A stretch of DNA of 64,000 nucleotides from Theristus sp. LFF4_11 (Eukaryota; Nematoda; Chromadorea; Monhysterida; Xyalidae): the NCBI GenBank assembly GCA_030248135.1, contig JASANC010003089.1, positions 62,001 to 126,000 on the forward strand, written 5' to 3'. A model generated the notes under the pieces. That model saw nothing but the letters and a program-made list of their open reading frames with translations. It had not been told where the DNA came from and did not search any database. Both the position numbers and the translations under genes were made by a program. This document shows, one piece after another, positions 43,430 to 55,823 of the stretch (position 1 is the first letter of the stretch; every line of letters begins with the position of its first letter).

Positions 43430-44530
43430 TCTCGTGTTTTCGGTGACGTCTTCTCGAGACTTGCAGATTACTACATAATTTCGATCCACTAACTACAGTG
43501 TACATCCTCGCAGAAACATGTCTCTGTAAGATAGCTGATGAACTATTTCAGTGCTTTGCTTGCCGAACATGCGATTCACGACACAAAAACAACGGAACAA
43601 AAATAATTGCATCCTTTTGAAAATAAGACACGAAAGGATGCAAATGGATTTCATGTATTAGACAACAGGGAATGAGACTCTCTCACGAGCATCTTTTTTT
43701 TACATTCTCTCGATACCGTAAGCCGCCATAAAAATTGTCCAATGATAATTAATCTTCCTGGTCAAAGTGACAAATGTACATTGAACAGTAATACAAAAAA
43801 TGCAGAACTGCAAAAGAGTTGAAAGTTGGTCAAGGTCAGACAGTGTTCGACAAACAAAAAAAAATGAAAAATGAGAAAGCAAGTTGGCCGTCGTCGTGGC
43901 AAGTCCATGTCTTCCGGGCACGCGTGGAGATTCGAATTTCAGACTGTAGCTGCTCAAGACTGCTTGATTGCTGCAATGTCGCTCTTTCAAATGCGGATGC
44001 AATTATAATTGTCGGATATCTGGGCTACATGCGCTGTCCGGAATGCGATTAAAAAACCATCGGACATCTTGGAAGCGTGCAAGTGTATTGATGGACTGTC
44101 TCACCACTTCAGCTCTCCCATGTTTTGACAAATTAAAAAAAAAGAACATTAAAAGCACAGTTAAAGTTGTTGCACACATTGATATGCGTGTGTATGGGAC
44201 CGAAGCATACTGCTTCAGAAATTGACAAACAACAAGAAAACAACCCGCAATACAAGCAGAATTGAACAAGGTTTATACATCTCTGGTTTTTTCAGCCATG
44301 GCACATGAGCGAATGCTGAAAGAAAACAGCGAGAGTATCACAAATTACTACAACAAAGTCGACAAAAACATCACTGACCATCTATTCAGATATACAAAGT
44401 TCAGTATACACGTGAGACAAAACGAGGATTTTTTCATTTCTGAGATCCATGAATCAAAACGCCCTGTCAACATCAAATTTACCGGGTAACTGCCATTAGA
44501 GTGATCAAGCTCTGTCAAAAAAAATCACAA
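43430..44530. other. intergenic between GPCR 2 and the EGF gene
   Basis: No gene assigned. ORFs 43700-44002 (-) and 44262-44489 (+, 75 codons) have no recognisable motif. Confidence 0.4.
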
Positions 44531-44537
44531 AAAGTCA

Positions 44538-46638
44538 TCAAACATAGGATCCGTAAATGTTCACTTGTTGATAGGGCGCGGGGCGTCCCCGGACGCAGCG
44601 GTACTCCCAGAAGAGGGCGCACGCCGCGATGACCGTCCAGAGCACGCCGACGACCACGAGACCACCGGAGATCTCCCAGAACGAGACGGGCAGCTCGATG
44701 CCGCCGGACTCGCAGTGTTCCCCGCCGTAGCCGGTGTTGCAGTTGCAGCCCTGCAGCGCCTTCTCGTCCCACCGTCCGTGCACGCAGATGATTTGGTCGC
44801 ATTTCGTTCCGTTCCAGTACTCGCGGCAGTCACAGCGACTGTAACCAAAAACAAAAATGGAACAAACTAAGTGGAGAATAAGAGTTGGTAAAAAATAACA
44901 CACCCGCATCTTCATCTGTCTGCAAACCGCTACCGACAAAACTCCACCGATAAGTGCGCGTGTTTCACAAAGCAGTAAAGCGGCATCCATGAAGCAGTAT
45001 TTAACGACGCGTAGCTGTGGCCACAGCACACTGCTTGGTGAATGCCGCTCAGCACCAAACATCAACGACACAGCACCTGGTCGCCTGATTCCAGACTCCG
45101 TTGACGCAGTAGCTCTGCTGGCAGCGGTCTCCGTCGTAGCCGGGCGCGCATTCGCATCGGTGCTCCTGTGGCAGCCACCGCCCACCATTGTTGCACTCGC
45201 ACATCGGGCCACGCCACGGCTGCAGACAGACGCACGCAGACTGCGCCGCGTTGAACACGCCGTGCTCTGTGTGTGTAGAGCAGCTTTGCTTGAACCTGTC
45301 AGCCGCTGATGTGCTCATTTTGGGCCAAAAACAGGTTCGACTAAAGTCATCGTCGGTAAGACAATGCACCCGGCTGCTGCTGCCCAGCCACGAGCACACG
45401 TGCGAAAACATGCGGCATTATTACACAGGGGTGCGTGCGCGTCCGCATGTGTCTTGGCTGTTTGTGACTGCGCGACAACTTATTAAGCGCCATTCATGAA
45501 ACAATATTTAGTGGCGCGTACATAGACCTAGCCATGTCACAACATGGCTACGCGTCACTAAATACTGCTTCATGAATGTTGCTTTCAGCCCACTTCATGC
45601 TGAAGCGCGTTGAAGCGTCGGCGTCAGTTTAGTGAGTGCATCTGCGCTGTGTCTGCTTCATGAATGTATGGCGAATTGAGGTCGAGTGACGCCAGCACTT
45701 CAAGCTCCATGAACGCCGCTTCAGTGAGTGCGTTGTCTTTGAGACGAGCACAATAACACTTGCAACAGACCGCTTCTGCACTTGCGCAGGTCGCAGTGCG
45801 CCGGATTGAACGCGTACATTCGGCAGTTGCGACAGAAATGCGCGATGCGCGCGCGCAACTCGCCGATCCGCTGCTGTTGGCGTTTCAGTTCAGCGGCGCT
45901 GACGTTGGGCGCGGCGGCACTGGGAGCGGCAACGCTCTCCAGACGCTGCGGCCGTTGCGCCGGTATCGGATGATGGTGGTTCGCCTTGTTGCTACTGCTG
46001 GCGTACAGTTGTTTCTCATTGTTGCCGCCCACTGACGCCGACGCACTGCTGCTGCTGCGTTTCGTGAGCAAGCCGTCGACGAATCGGTCGATCTCATCAT
46101 CGTCAAGCAATGCCGCGTGGTCACTTTGTGCTTCATCAATAATGTCGTATTCACGATGATGACTGTTGTGTCGTGTGACACGTCGCGTGATCGTGTTCGT
46201 GTTCGGACGTGTGCGGACGGTCAATTGCTGCTCACGACTGACGGCCTGCGCCGCGAGCATCTCGCTGACGTCACCGTCGCGCATTCGCATGCACTCGGCG
46301 TAGATGCGATCGATTGGATCAACAGGCACCACGGTGGTTGATGACCAAAAGGTTGTTGATGGTGATGTTGATGTTGTTGATGTGGTGGTGCTGGGTGACC
46401 TCGCAGCCGCCATATCCACCATACGCCATGATTCTGTTGTTGTAGTTCTTGAGAAGTTCGCGAAATGCACGCTGTTATTAACAGTGGTGAGCGGCAGTTG
46501 TTCGATGATGAAATTTTGGTCAGCAGCGACATTGCCGACGAGCGTTAAAAGCATCGTAACAACTGAACTGCATGTTGGTCCATGTGAGTGCCAAGCTCGT
46601 TTGAATGTTCCGGTTGTAAACGTTCTATTGCAGCGCAT
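44538..46638 (-). CDS. EGF-repeat single-pass membrane protein
   Basis: Cell-surface protein of unknown role. The last two exons join in phase: exon to 45077 (GGCGACCAG|GTGCTG), then 44838-44538. They encode EGF-like modules with CECNNGGRWLPQEHRCEC, GYDGDRCQQSYCVNGVW, CDCREYWNGTKCDQIIC and CNCNTGYGGEHCES, then a membrane segment (GGLVVVGVLWTVIAACALFW) and a short tail ending IYGSYV. An upstream open block, 46638-45721, starts near a hydrophobic VVTMLLTLVGNVAA, is Ser/Thr-rich and then has a CRNC...C motif. It is probably the N-terminal part, but its donor to the EGF exons is not resolved. The 5' end of the first EGF exon is also uncertain (about 45310 to 45411). Confidence 0.72.
44985..45052 (+). 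mobile_element. MITE C fragment in the EGF gene intron
   Basis: CATGAAGCAGTATTTAACGA ... ACTGCTTGGTGAATG, related to 45493-45580. Confidence 0.5.
45493..45580 (+). mobile_element. MITE C, palindromic copy
   Basis: TTCATGAAACAATATTTAGT ... CATGTCACAACATGGCTACG ... CTAAATACTGCTTCATGAA: nearly perfect hairpin of 88 bp. A partial repeat with TTCATGAATG follows at 45655-45725. Confidence 0.75.
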
Positions 46639-46644
46639 GCTGTT

Positions 46645-47980
46645 GCAAATTCAGCGTATTTTCCTGTTACGGTATATCGTCAAGATTAGTTGTCACACTT
46701 GTCAACATATTGCAACGCACATGTGCACCAGAGTCAAATAATGAACTGAATTGATCAAGAAAACCAAACAAAACTCTGACAAGAGTATCAACAATTGAAC
46801 AACCAACGGACATCGGCGGCCTTAGGAACACGGTTTTTATTCTCTTCTCGTTCTCGTTTGTTCTTCAATGTGCTGATACACAAATGACCATGCCATAAAT
46901 CAGCGAGTAAATGCATGGATGGACATTGAAAAGCACTAAAACCACAAACAAGCGCGACAAAAAAACGTGCACACCACACTAAAAAATCAATGTTGTTGTC
47001 AACAGAAGTTTTTTTTCACATAATCGCGAATGTTCGCAAAAACTCCGGCGCCAAAAACAAATTTCCCGTGCGCGTTTTGTCTTGCGAACTATTCATGTGA
47101 ACCGAGGAAAATCTTTGCTTACGTATTTTGCTTCAACGCAGAAGTGGGAATCAAGTGAACAAATGCAAAAATGGGAGACCAATAATATTTTGATTCATAT
47201 GGGAAGGTCATTGAAACCGGAATAAAAATCAGAAATGTTCCATGTTCTATTGCGATTTATCAGTGCGCCTTGCCGCCTTTTGTTATGATAAAATAAAAAA
47301 ACTGAAAAAGGTTCATCAATTTTTTTGACACAAAAACAACAAGCACAAAAAACGTTGATAACTTTCGTTGAAAACGTCTATCTGGCGAAACTGCAAACTT
47401 CATGTTTTGCCGGTGGTGCTTCAATGAGCTTGAGCCAAGCATACTGGTCAAAAACACTTGTTGGAGCGTCGGGGAGGGACAGTAACAATGGCATTTTCAA
47501 GCACGACACGCACAACGAAAAAAAAACCGAAATTACCTGAGCGTTGTGGGAAATGACGGTTGTGAAACGAAAAGACCCGAACCAGAATATAATTACCATG
47601 GGGCTTTACTAAACACATAACTTCAGGGACGAAGAAAATTGCATACTTTTGCCGCTCACTTATATGTTCATAATTGCATGTGAAATGGAACAGATTGTTC
47701 ATATGCGGCTTGCCAGCCTCAAAACAGTTTTTATGTTCGTCCGCAAAAACATGCAATACACATGAATCCGTTTTTCGTTTCAGCCTCGCGAAACGCAGGC
47801 TTGAATGACACAGCATATACCACATGGTTTAGTTTGGTGCAAATGTTTTGTTTGCCAGAAAAAACTACGCGCGTCAAACAAGCATCCCAGCTGTAACAAA
47901 ACACCGCATCCACCCATCGAGTTCATGTTTGCGGGAAATGTGGACACCATGTCCAATATTGCTGATTAAAAAACACACAC
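46645..47980. other. no firmly supported gene
   Basis: Minus-strand ORFs 46979-46788 (starts MWCARFFVALVCGF, leader-like) and 47825-47448, and a short frame MPLLLSLPDAPTSVF ... CSFAR ending near 47375, are possible exons, but none matches a family I recognise. Confidence 0.35.
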
Positions 47981-48753
47981 AAGTGCGCTCGTCAGCACGC
48001 ACTGACAGGACAGACCATTATGGGGCGCACAAAACATGCAAGCGGCCAGCCTGAAAGAAATTCGAGCTGTCAAAAAGCCTTTCTTTTCTTCGGGCAGTGC
48101 AGTGCCGCGCAGTTTGCTAAATATATAAACAGAAAAATGAATAAAAAACAAACCGGCCGACCCGACCAGTGGCTGAAAACATGGGGACAACTGAAGCGAA
48201 AGCTGATGCGTTCGGACTGCGGTCCGTGGCGTGTGCAGTGCCGGGAGATTTTGCATTTCTGTTTTCGTGGTTTCTTCCGGGAAGAACTGCCTTAAATTTG
48301 TGTATGTTTACCGCAGAAGTTGGTGTTAGAAAAATGACTTGTGCAAATATCCTCTTCTCTGAATTTCCTAATGCATAACGGAAAAATAATAACGAACACA
48401 ATACAAAAATATGCAAACGCACAGAAGCGCATGCTATAGAAGAGAACGCTCTCATAGGAGAGCAAGCCACACGGAGCCCCAAACCCCATTCCAATCCAAA
48501 ATCCTCCATTCCCAATTCTCTGATTTCATTTCGCAACAACACACAATGATGTGCAACAAGACAGTCGCCCACACTTCACAATAATCAACAACCGCCTAAC
48601 AGAAATCGTGTGAATCACGCAACAACACGCTAACAAAAAAACGGTGATCGCCTCATAAAATCATGACTTGCCAGAAGGATTCCAAGTTTCATGAATGACA
48701 AAAAACAACAGTTTGTTTCAAAGCCCAGTAACAACAACGTGTGCTCGTGATGT

Positions 48754-50474
48754 CTAGCGTTTCCTTCGCAGCGACAGCGTGTTACGCCGTTTCCAGCACG
48801 CACGGCGACTGCCGCCCTTGGTCGCTGCGTAACGGTGGCCTGCAGCGAAAACAGCACCAGAATACAGTCTGTTTCTATCTGATATGCAATGCGCAAGTTG
48901 ACAAACAAATAAAATAGATTGTAAAAATGATCTTCTTCCTTCTTGATTGAGGCAATCACAGAAAAGAAAATGCAAGTCATTAGTTGAACAAACTCAAGTT
49001 CAATGCAAAGAGCTCTCTCAAACCAAAGTAAAACTCGCTGTTGATGCAGCCAAAACAAATTTCCACGGCTCAGGCTTTCCAACCACTGATACGACTAGCA
49101 TCGCCATCATCCAATCAGCACACTCATATCACCTTCGTCAACCAACTGTTGTTGCGTGGTGTTGGGACCTGGGAGTTTCCGAACTTCTCCAAAAAGAATC
49201 GACCAAAATTAGGCTCTTCAGTGGTGAACGTCCGAGTGACACAAAGAACCGGGGTAGGGGTGTGGCTTCATCGGCGCCGGGTGTCGAGTGTGCCATAAAA
49301 AAACAGCAACCAACGGCCGAAAACGAACCCTTTCCGATGCCGCGCGACTTCTTGCTGGCGTGCGTCAGGCCGCGACATTCGCGATGCTTCTGCACCGGCT
49401 TCGTGATCCACTGCATGTCCGGGTCACGTCTGATCGCCTTGTGCATCGGATCAACAAGAATCACCTCGAAGAACTTGTACGTCGAGTCCTGCGCCACCCA
49501 GTACGAGTGCAGCACGCGCAGCGCGCCGCATTTGCGACCGACGCGCTCCTATGGACATGAACCAGTTGTCGGTTGGGTGACGAGTTGGAGAAAAGGAGGC
49601 TGCGCACACGACATTGCACAGGCCTGCTTGTCTTGGACCGATTTTGAAACGTATAGTCTTATGTGCACAGGAAACGTATGAAGTTGCAGATACGAGTGAA
49701 AAGATGATATGAAAAACTCAGTCTGAAGCTGAAACAAAACCGAAAAACGAGAAAAACCGTTTTTTCAAGGCAACCAAATTTTGGTCTGAAAAAAAGTTTT
49801 TTCCCATGCCAATTTACTTGAAACCGTCGTTTGTACTCGGCCGTGATGTGAATATTTCTCGGCCTCTTGAAACAAACCGCAGTAACAGTTAGCAAAAAAA
49901 ACTCAATAGTCGCCAACCTCAGCAGTCGCCTGAAGACTCCGCTGGAACTTGAGCTCATTGACGCCGTGCGTCGACGGCTTGCCGTACGTCTGTCCCTTGC
50001 ACACCGGACGTTTGCGGCCGCCGCGACGTACGCGCACACGGTAGATCACGAAACCTGCAACACGATGCAAAAGAACACATCGCACAGGCAAGCGTCCAGC
50101 GAACGCAACAATGTCTCAAGCCTTTTGCATGAAAGCACATCCGGTAACCAGCGTTTCTGTGGAAATCGTTTTTTGCTGCTTTCGCTTTGCAGTAGCTTCT
50201 TTGTTACATTGCGGTCATTTTGTTTCGATTTATCACGCAATCACATCATTTACAAAGCCAACGCGCACCACGCAAACATGCCAACGCCACGCCACGCCCA
50301 ACCTTGCTTGGCGCGATAGCCGAGTCTGCGCGCCTTGTCCGGTCGTGTCGGCCGCGACACTCGATGCACGGACGACAGCTGTCGGTACTGCCACGCGCGC
50401 GTGCGCAACAGGAAACGCAACGCGTCTGACTGCTTCTTGCGCCAGATCTCCTGCATGTATTTGTAGGCGCCCAT
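48754..50474 (-). CDS. RPL15: 60S ribosomal protein L15, copy 1
   Basis: Four exons, frame-checked: 50474-50303, 50054-49918, 49548-49329, 48839-48754, giving 204 aa, the usual eL15 length. Structural protein of the large ribosomal subunit, binding 28S rRNA. The start is [20 protein letters not shown]; other family blocks are [55 protein letters not shown] and [20 protein letters not shown] at the end. All three donors have T at +3 (GTTGGG, GTTGGC, GTTCGT). Intron 2 is 51 bp shorter than in copy 2. Nothing in the coding sequence looks inactivating. Confidence 0.97.
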
Positions 50475-51154
50475 GTCGTCGTCGTTGTCGACTCGTCGCT
50501 CGCTCGTCCCCGCTTTACCAGAAACAGATCTTTTCTTTCCAATCCGATCTGAAGAAACTTAGCGAGGGCAGGGCCGAGTTTTTTTTTGACGAGGCGAGGG
50601 TGGGTGGAGGGTTCAAAACAGTACCGAAGGCTAAAGCAAATTTTCGAGGGGGGTGTCGTGTAGGGTTGTTAAACAAGAATGAAATTTTTTTAAAGTGATT
50701 AAAAAAACAAAAATGCCGATTAAAAAAAAAAAATTCGAAAAATTTTCCTCTAATATGCTCTGAAAACCTCAATTTTGGCAAAATTTTTCGAAAGTTCAAC
50801 AAAAATTTTCTTTGATTATACCTCGTAAAACCTTTAGCAGTCGATTTTGGGCCGTTTTACCGACTGATTTTAGGCTATGAAGTTTTTGAGCGTCCCAAAG
50901 CTTGGCCTACCATTTCCGATGCAGATAAGGTGACGACTGACGATTCGCCTCGCAGAGCGTCCGATTGTGCTCGCTGCTCCGTTTGCAAGCGCTACTTTGT
51001 CTGGTTGCTGCTTCGTGTCGTGTCGTCGCGACACCATCAGAAGAATTGATCGAATTTCAAGGCGGTATGTTTGTCTTCACTTTAGCATTAGTTTAGCTGG
51101 GGACAATTAGTGACGTTTTGGAGGTCAAAACACAAGAAGAGGCATGGTGACGGT

Positions 51155-51540
51155 CATAGTTGTTCCAGAGCCGAGGGGTTGGGGGGGGCCGATATAGATA
51201 GCTGGAGAAAATTTTCTAGATAGATAGATAGCTGGAAAATTTTGGGGGGGGCCGCGGGGGGGCCATGTGACTTTGGGGGGGGGGCCGGTCAAAATTTTGA
51301 AATTTAATAGATAGATAGCTAAAACGCTAAAAAGCTATAAAAACAGCAAAATAATGCTAAAATACACTAAAAATCAAGTATAAACGCGTATTTTACCTAA
51401 AATTAGCGAAATTTTCAAGAATTACGAGCAAAAATGGTCAATTTTGGTCAAAAATTGACTCATTTTATGTCTTCGAAGACAAAAATTTTCAGATAGATAG
51501 CTGGCTGAGAAATTTTTTTAGATAGATAATAGCTGAGCCG
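51155..51540 (+). mobile_element. family I element, left part (unit 1)
   Basis: Begins CATAGTTGTTCCAGAGCCG after GGTGACGGT. Includes the GATAGATAG and poly-G blocks. Its right part is lost at the duplication junction; the complete version is at 56775-58483. Confidence 0.75.
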
Positions 51541-51549
51541 AAAAAACCT

Positions 51550-52042
51550 GGGCATTGATAAAACTACAGACCCGCACCCGACCCGACCCGATAAAAATTG
51601 TGTGATAAAACTACAGACCCGATGTCGGGTCTGGTCTGGACCAGAAAAGCGTTGATAAAACTACAGACCCGATGTTTTTGAAAAAGTGCTCAAAATTTGA
51701 AAAAATTCAAAAAAATAAAATTGGCCCAAAATCGGCCAAAATTAACGTAATTGGCTGGAAACAGGTTGCAAATATGAAAAAAAGTTTTTCCTTGGCGGGA
51801 AATTCAAATATTGAATCAAAACGTGTTTGGTCACGTTCAGTTTTGTTTGCTTCACGCGGCTGATGTTACAAGTTCCATATATGAGGGTGTAGCTCTGCGA
51901 GTAACAAACAATTCACGGCAGTTCTGGGCTCTTATTGACTGCACATGTTATCGATTTCCCGACGTGCATGAGCGTCGAATGTAGACTCAGGATTTCTTGG
52001 ATTTCACATAATCACTATTGTTGGCTGCATAGCCTGCATGCG
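51550..52042 (+). mobile_element. foldback element MULE2, left arm only
   Basis: GGGCATTGATAAAACTACAG onward matches the left arm of 57172-58397. It stops at the duplication junction after ATAGCCTGCATGCG. Confidence 0.85.
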
Positions 52043-52566
52043 CTCGTCAGCACGCACTGACAGGACAGACCATTATGGGGCGCACAAAACATGCAAGCGG
52101 CCAGCCTGAAAGAAATTCGAGCTGTCAAAAAGCCTTTCTTTTCTTCGGGCAGTGCATTGCCGCGCAGTTTGCTAAATATATAAACAGAAAAATGAATAAA
52201 AAACAAACCGGCCGACGCGACCAGTGGCTGAACACATGGGGACAACTGAAGCGAAAGTTGATGCGTTCGGACTGCGGTCCGTGGCGTGTGCAGTGCCGGG
52301 AGATTTTGCATTTCTGTTTTCGTGGTTTCTTCCGGGAAGAACTGCCTCAAATTTGTGTACGTTTACCGCAGAAGTTGGTGTTAGAAAAATGACTTGTGCT
52401 GTGTGCAAATATCCTCTTCTCTGAATTTCCTCATGCATAACGGAAAAATAATAACAAACACAAAACAAAAAATATGCAAACGCACAGAAGCGCATGCTAT
52501 AGAAGAGAACGCTCTCATACGAGAGCAAGCCACACGGAGCCCCAAACCCCATTCCAATCCAAAATA

Positions 52567-53492
52567 CACTTCAAGTAGCGAGGGAGTGGCGATTTACTGG
52601 ACTGGAGAACAACACATTACAGGAAAAAGCATCACATTATATAGGAGATCACGCACAATTATACATAATTACAGCCAGACAATTACAATAATCGCCCATC
52701 ATTAACTTCTCCCCCATCAACGGAAAAAGAGAGGGAGAAGCCAAATCACGAAATCTCCCTTTCAATCACAAATCATTCAGGCGTCTGTCTCACACTACTT
52801 CAAACGGCGCTACGTCATACGTCAGACGTCACACACATCTGCATCCTCGGCACACGCTCGGCCGGAAACGCCCCATTCATCGGCACTGCGGCCTATCCCA
52901 TCACGGCTCAATGCTCGGCGCTCGTTCGGCAGCCAGAAGCACGTTAAAATCGGCACCTTGGCCTCATCGCAATCCTCGCGACGCGTCATCGCCCATTGGC
53001 TGACGTTCATCTCTCGGCACATCCTCGGCCGGATAACTGACTGCTGGTCGCTGCGCTGATAATACGCCAAACTCCGCTGCGTGAACGGTTGTCTCCTTTT
53101 CGTCCATCGAACGTCCCAAGTGCTGCGAGCCATTTCCTCCGCTGTTGCTCGTCTTACCACACGCGCTGCCATCTCGCGGGTCAGCGACAAAACCATAACA
53201 GGCGATACGGGACAAGTCGCGCCTTCCACGGCATAAAGCGACAAAACAAGTCGTGCCCAAACAGGGTAAACACGACAACAAATAGCAGCAGACGACCACA
53301 GAAGGCCGGTCATGATGACCGCCTACGTGCCACGCTCAACGGCGGGCTCACCACTTCAAGTAGCGAGGGAGTGGCGATTTACTGGACTGGAGAACAACAC
53401 ATTACAGGAAAAAGCATCACATTATATAGGAGATCACGCACAATTATACATAATTACAGCCAGACAATTACAATAATCGCCCATCATTAACT
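52567..53492 (-). mobile_element. TRIM-like element with 141-bp direct terminal repeats
   Basis: Two identical 141-bp repeats (52567-52707 and 53352-53492) flank a 644-bp interior. The empty site is preserved in unit 1 (48505-48510). On the minus strand a polypurine stretch (GGGGGAGA) abuts the downstream repeat and a TATATAA-like box lies inside the repeats, as in an LTR. The repeats do not show TG...CA ends and the target duplication is only 3-4 bp (TAT). A 163-codon minus ORF fills the interior without recognisable domains; no reverse transcriptase. Confidence 0.75.
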
Positions 53493-53748
53493 ATACTCCA
53501 TTCCCAATTCCCTGATTTCATTTCGCAACAACACACAATGATGTGCAACAAGGCAGTCGCCCACACTTCACAATAATCAACAACCGCCTAACAGAAATCG
53601 TGTGAATCACGCAACAACACGCTAACAAAAAAAAACGGTGATCGCCTCATAAAATCATGACTTGCCAGAAGGATTCCAAGTTTCATGAATGACAAAAAAA
53701 CAACAGTTTGTTTCAAAGCCCAGTAGCAACAACGTGTGCTCGTGATGT

Positions 53749-55501
53749 CTAGCGTTTCCTTCGCAGCGACAGCGTGTTACGCCGTTTCCAGCACGCACGG
53801 CGACTACCGCCCTTGGTCGCTGCGTAACGGTGGCCTGCAGCAAAAACAGCACCAGTCTGTTTCTATCTCATATGCAACGCGCAAGTTGACATACAAATAA
53901 AATAGATTGTAAAAATGATCTTCTTCCTTCTTGATTGAAGCAATCACACAAAAGAAAATGCAAGACATTAGTTGAAGAAACTCAAGTTCAATGCAAAGAG
54001 CTCTTTCAAACCAAAGTAAAACTCGCGGTTGATGCAGCCAAAACAAATTTCCACGGCTCAGGCTTTCCAACCACTGATACGACTAGCATCATCAAATCAG
54101 CACACTCATATCATCTTCGTCAACCAACTGTTCGTTGCGTGGTGCTGGGAGTTTCCGAACTTCTCCAAAAAGAATCGACCAAAATTAGGTTCTTCAGTGG
54201 TGAACGTCGGAGTGACACAAAGAACCGGGGTAGGGGTGTGGCTTCATCGGCGCCGGGTGTCGAGTGTGCCATAAAAAACCAGCAACCAACGGCCGAAAAC
54301 GAACCCTTTCCGATGCCGCGCGACTTCTTGCTGGCGTGCGTCAGGCCGCGACATTCGCGATGCTTCTGCACCGGCTTCGTGATCCACTGCATGTCCGGGT
54401 CACGTCTGATCGCCTTGTGCATCGGATCAACGAGAATCACCTCGAAGAACTTGTACGTCGAGTCCTGCGCCACCCAGTACGAGTGCAGCACGCGCAGCGC
54501 GCCGCATTTGCGACCGACGCGCTCCTATGGACATGAACCAGTTGTCGGTTGGTTGACGAGTTGGAGAAAAGGAGGCTGCGCACACGACATGGCACAGGCC
54601 TGCTTGTCTTGGACCGATTTTGAAACGTATAGTCTTATGTGCACAGGAAACGTGTGAAGTTGCGGATACGAGTGAAAAGATGATATGAAAAACTCAGTCT
54701 GAAGCTGAAACAAAACCGAAAAACGAGAAAAACCGTTTTTTCAAGGCAACCAAATTTTGGTCTGAAAAAAAGTTTTTTCCCATGCCAATTTACTTGAAAC
54801 CGTCGTTTGTACTCGGCCGTGATGTGAATATTTCTCGGCCTCTTGAAACACCCCAATAAACTCTCTTGATGATTTCCCTCTTTCCGAAAACGCGAGCAAC
54901 AAACCGCAGTAACAGTTAGCAAAAAAAACTCAATAGTCGCCAACCTCAGCAGTCGCCTGAAGACTCCGCTGGAACTTGAGCTCATTGACGCCGTGCGTCG
55001 ACGGCTTGCCGTACGTCTGTCCCTTGCACACCGGACGTTTGCGGCCGCCGCGACGTACGCGCACACGGTAGATCACGAAACCTGCAACACGATGCAAAAG
55101 AACACATCGCACAGGCAAGCGTCCAGCGAACGCAACAATGTCTCAAGCCTTTTGCATGAAAGCACATCCGGTAACCAGCGTTTCTGTGGAAATCGTTTTT
55201 TGCTGCTTTCGCTTTGCAGTAGCTTCTTTGTTACATTGCGGTCATTTTGTTTCGATTTATCACGCAATCACATCATTTACAAAGCCAACGCGCACCACGC
55301 AAACATGCCAACGCCACGCCACGCCCAACCTTGCTTGGCGCGATAGCCGAGTCTGCGCGCCTTGTCCGGTCGTGTCGGCCGCGACACTCGATGCACGGAC
55401 GACAGCTGTCGGTACTGCCACGCGCGCGTGCGCAACAGGAAACGCAACGCGTCTGACTGCTTCTTGCGCCAGATCTCCTGCATGTATTTGTAGGCGCCCA
55501 T
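53749..55501 (-). CDS. RPL15: 60S ribosomal protein L15, copy 2
   Basis: Exons 55501-55330, 55081-54945, 54524-54305 and 53834-53749, with the same splice sites as copy 1. I find only synonymous coding differences (for example GGC/GGT in exon 4 and CTT/CTC in exon 3), so both copies encode the same 204 residues ([10 protein letters not shown] ... NTLSLRRKR). Upstream sequence to about 55690 is also duplicated, so the promoter is probably shared. Whether both are transcribed cannot be told from sequence. The TRIM-like insertion lies 257 bp beyond the stop codon. Confidence 0.96.
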
Positions 55502-55690
55502 GTCGTCGTCGTTGTCGACTCGTCGCTCGCTCGTCCCCGCTTTACCAGAAACAGATCTTTTCTTTCCAATCCGATCTGAAGAAACTTAGCGAGGGCAGGG
55601 CCGAGTTTTTTTTTGACGAGGCGAGGGTGGGTGGAGGGTTCAAAACAGTACCGAAGGCTAAAGCAAATTTTCGAGGGGGGGTGTCGTGTA

Positions 55691-55823
55691 GGGTTGTTAA
55701 ACAAGAATGAAATTTTTTTAAAGTGATTAAAAAAACAAAAATGCCGATTAAAAAAAAAAAATTCGAAAAATTTTCCTCTAATATGCTCTGAAAACCTCAA
55801 TTTTGGCAAAATTTTTCGAAAGT
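55691..55823 (+). repeat. hAT MITE (TAGGGTTGTTAA) left end, interrupted
   Basis: TAGGGTTGTTAAACAAGAATG after GTGTCGTG. The body resumes at 56407 after the MULE1 insertion and is broken again by family I at 56775. The unit 1 counterpart starts near 50662. Confidence 0.75.

Larger units (their letters stand above)
47984..52042. repeat. tandem segmental duplication, unit 1 (RPL15)
   Basis: Unit 1 runs from TGCG at 47984 to the junction at 52039-52042 and contains RPL15 copy 1, a partial hAT MITE, part of family I and the left arm of foldback element MULE2. It repeats in direct orientation as 52039-57664. The junction shares only TGCG with both parental ends. Confidence 0.92.

Noticed and set aside
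47375..47500. short minus-strand gene MPLLLSLPDAPTSVF
   Set aside because: 38 codons, no second exon, no family; listed only as a possibility in the regional note.
48947..49681. 244-codon plus-strand ORF (and its copy at 53935-54657)
   Set aside because: Antisense to RPL15 exon 3 and introns; the minus strand encodes the conserved ribosomal protein.
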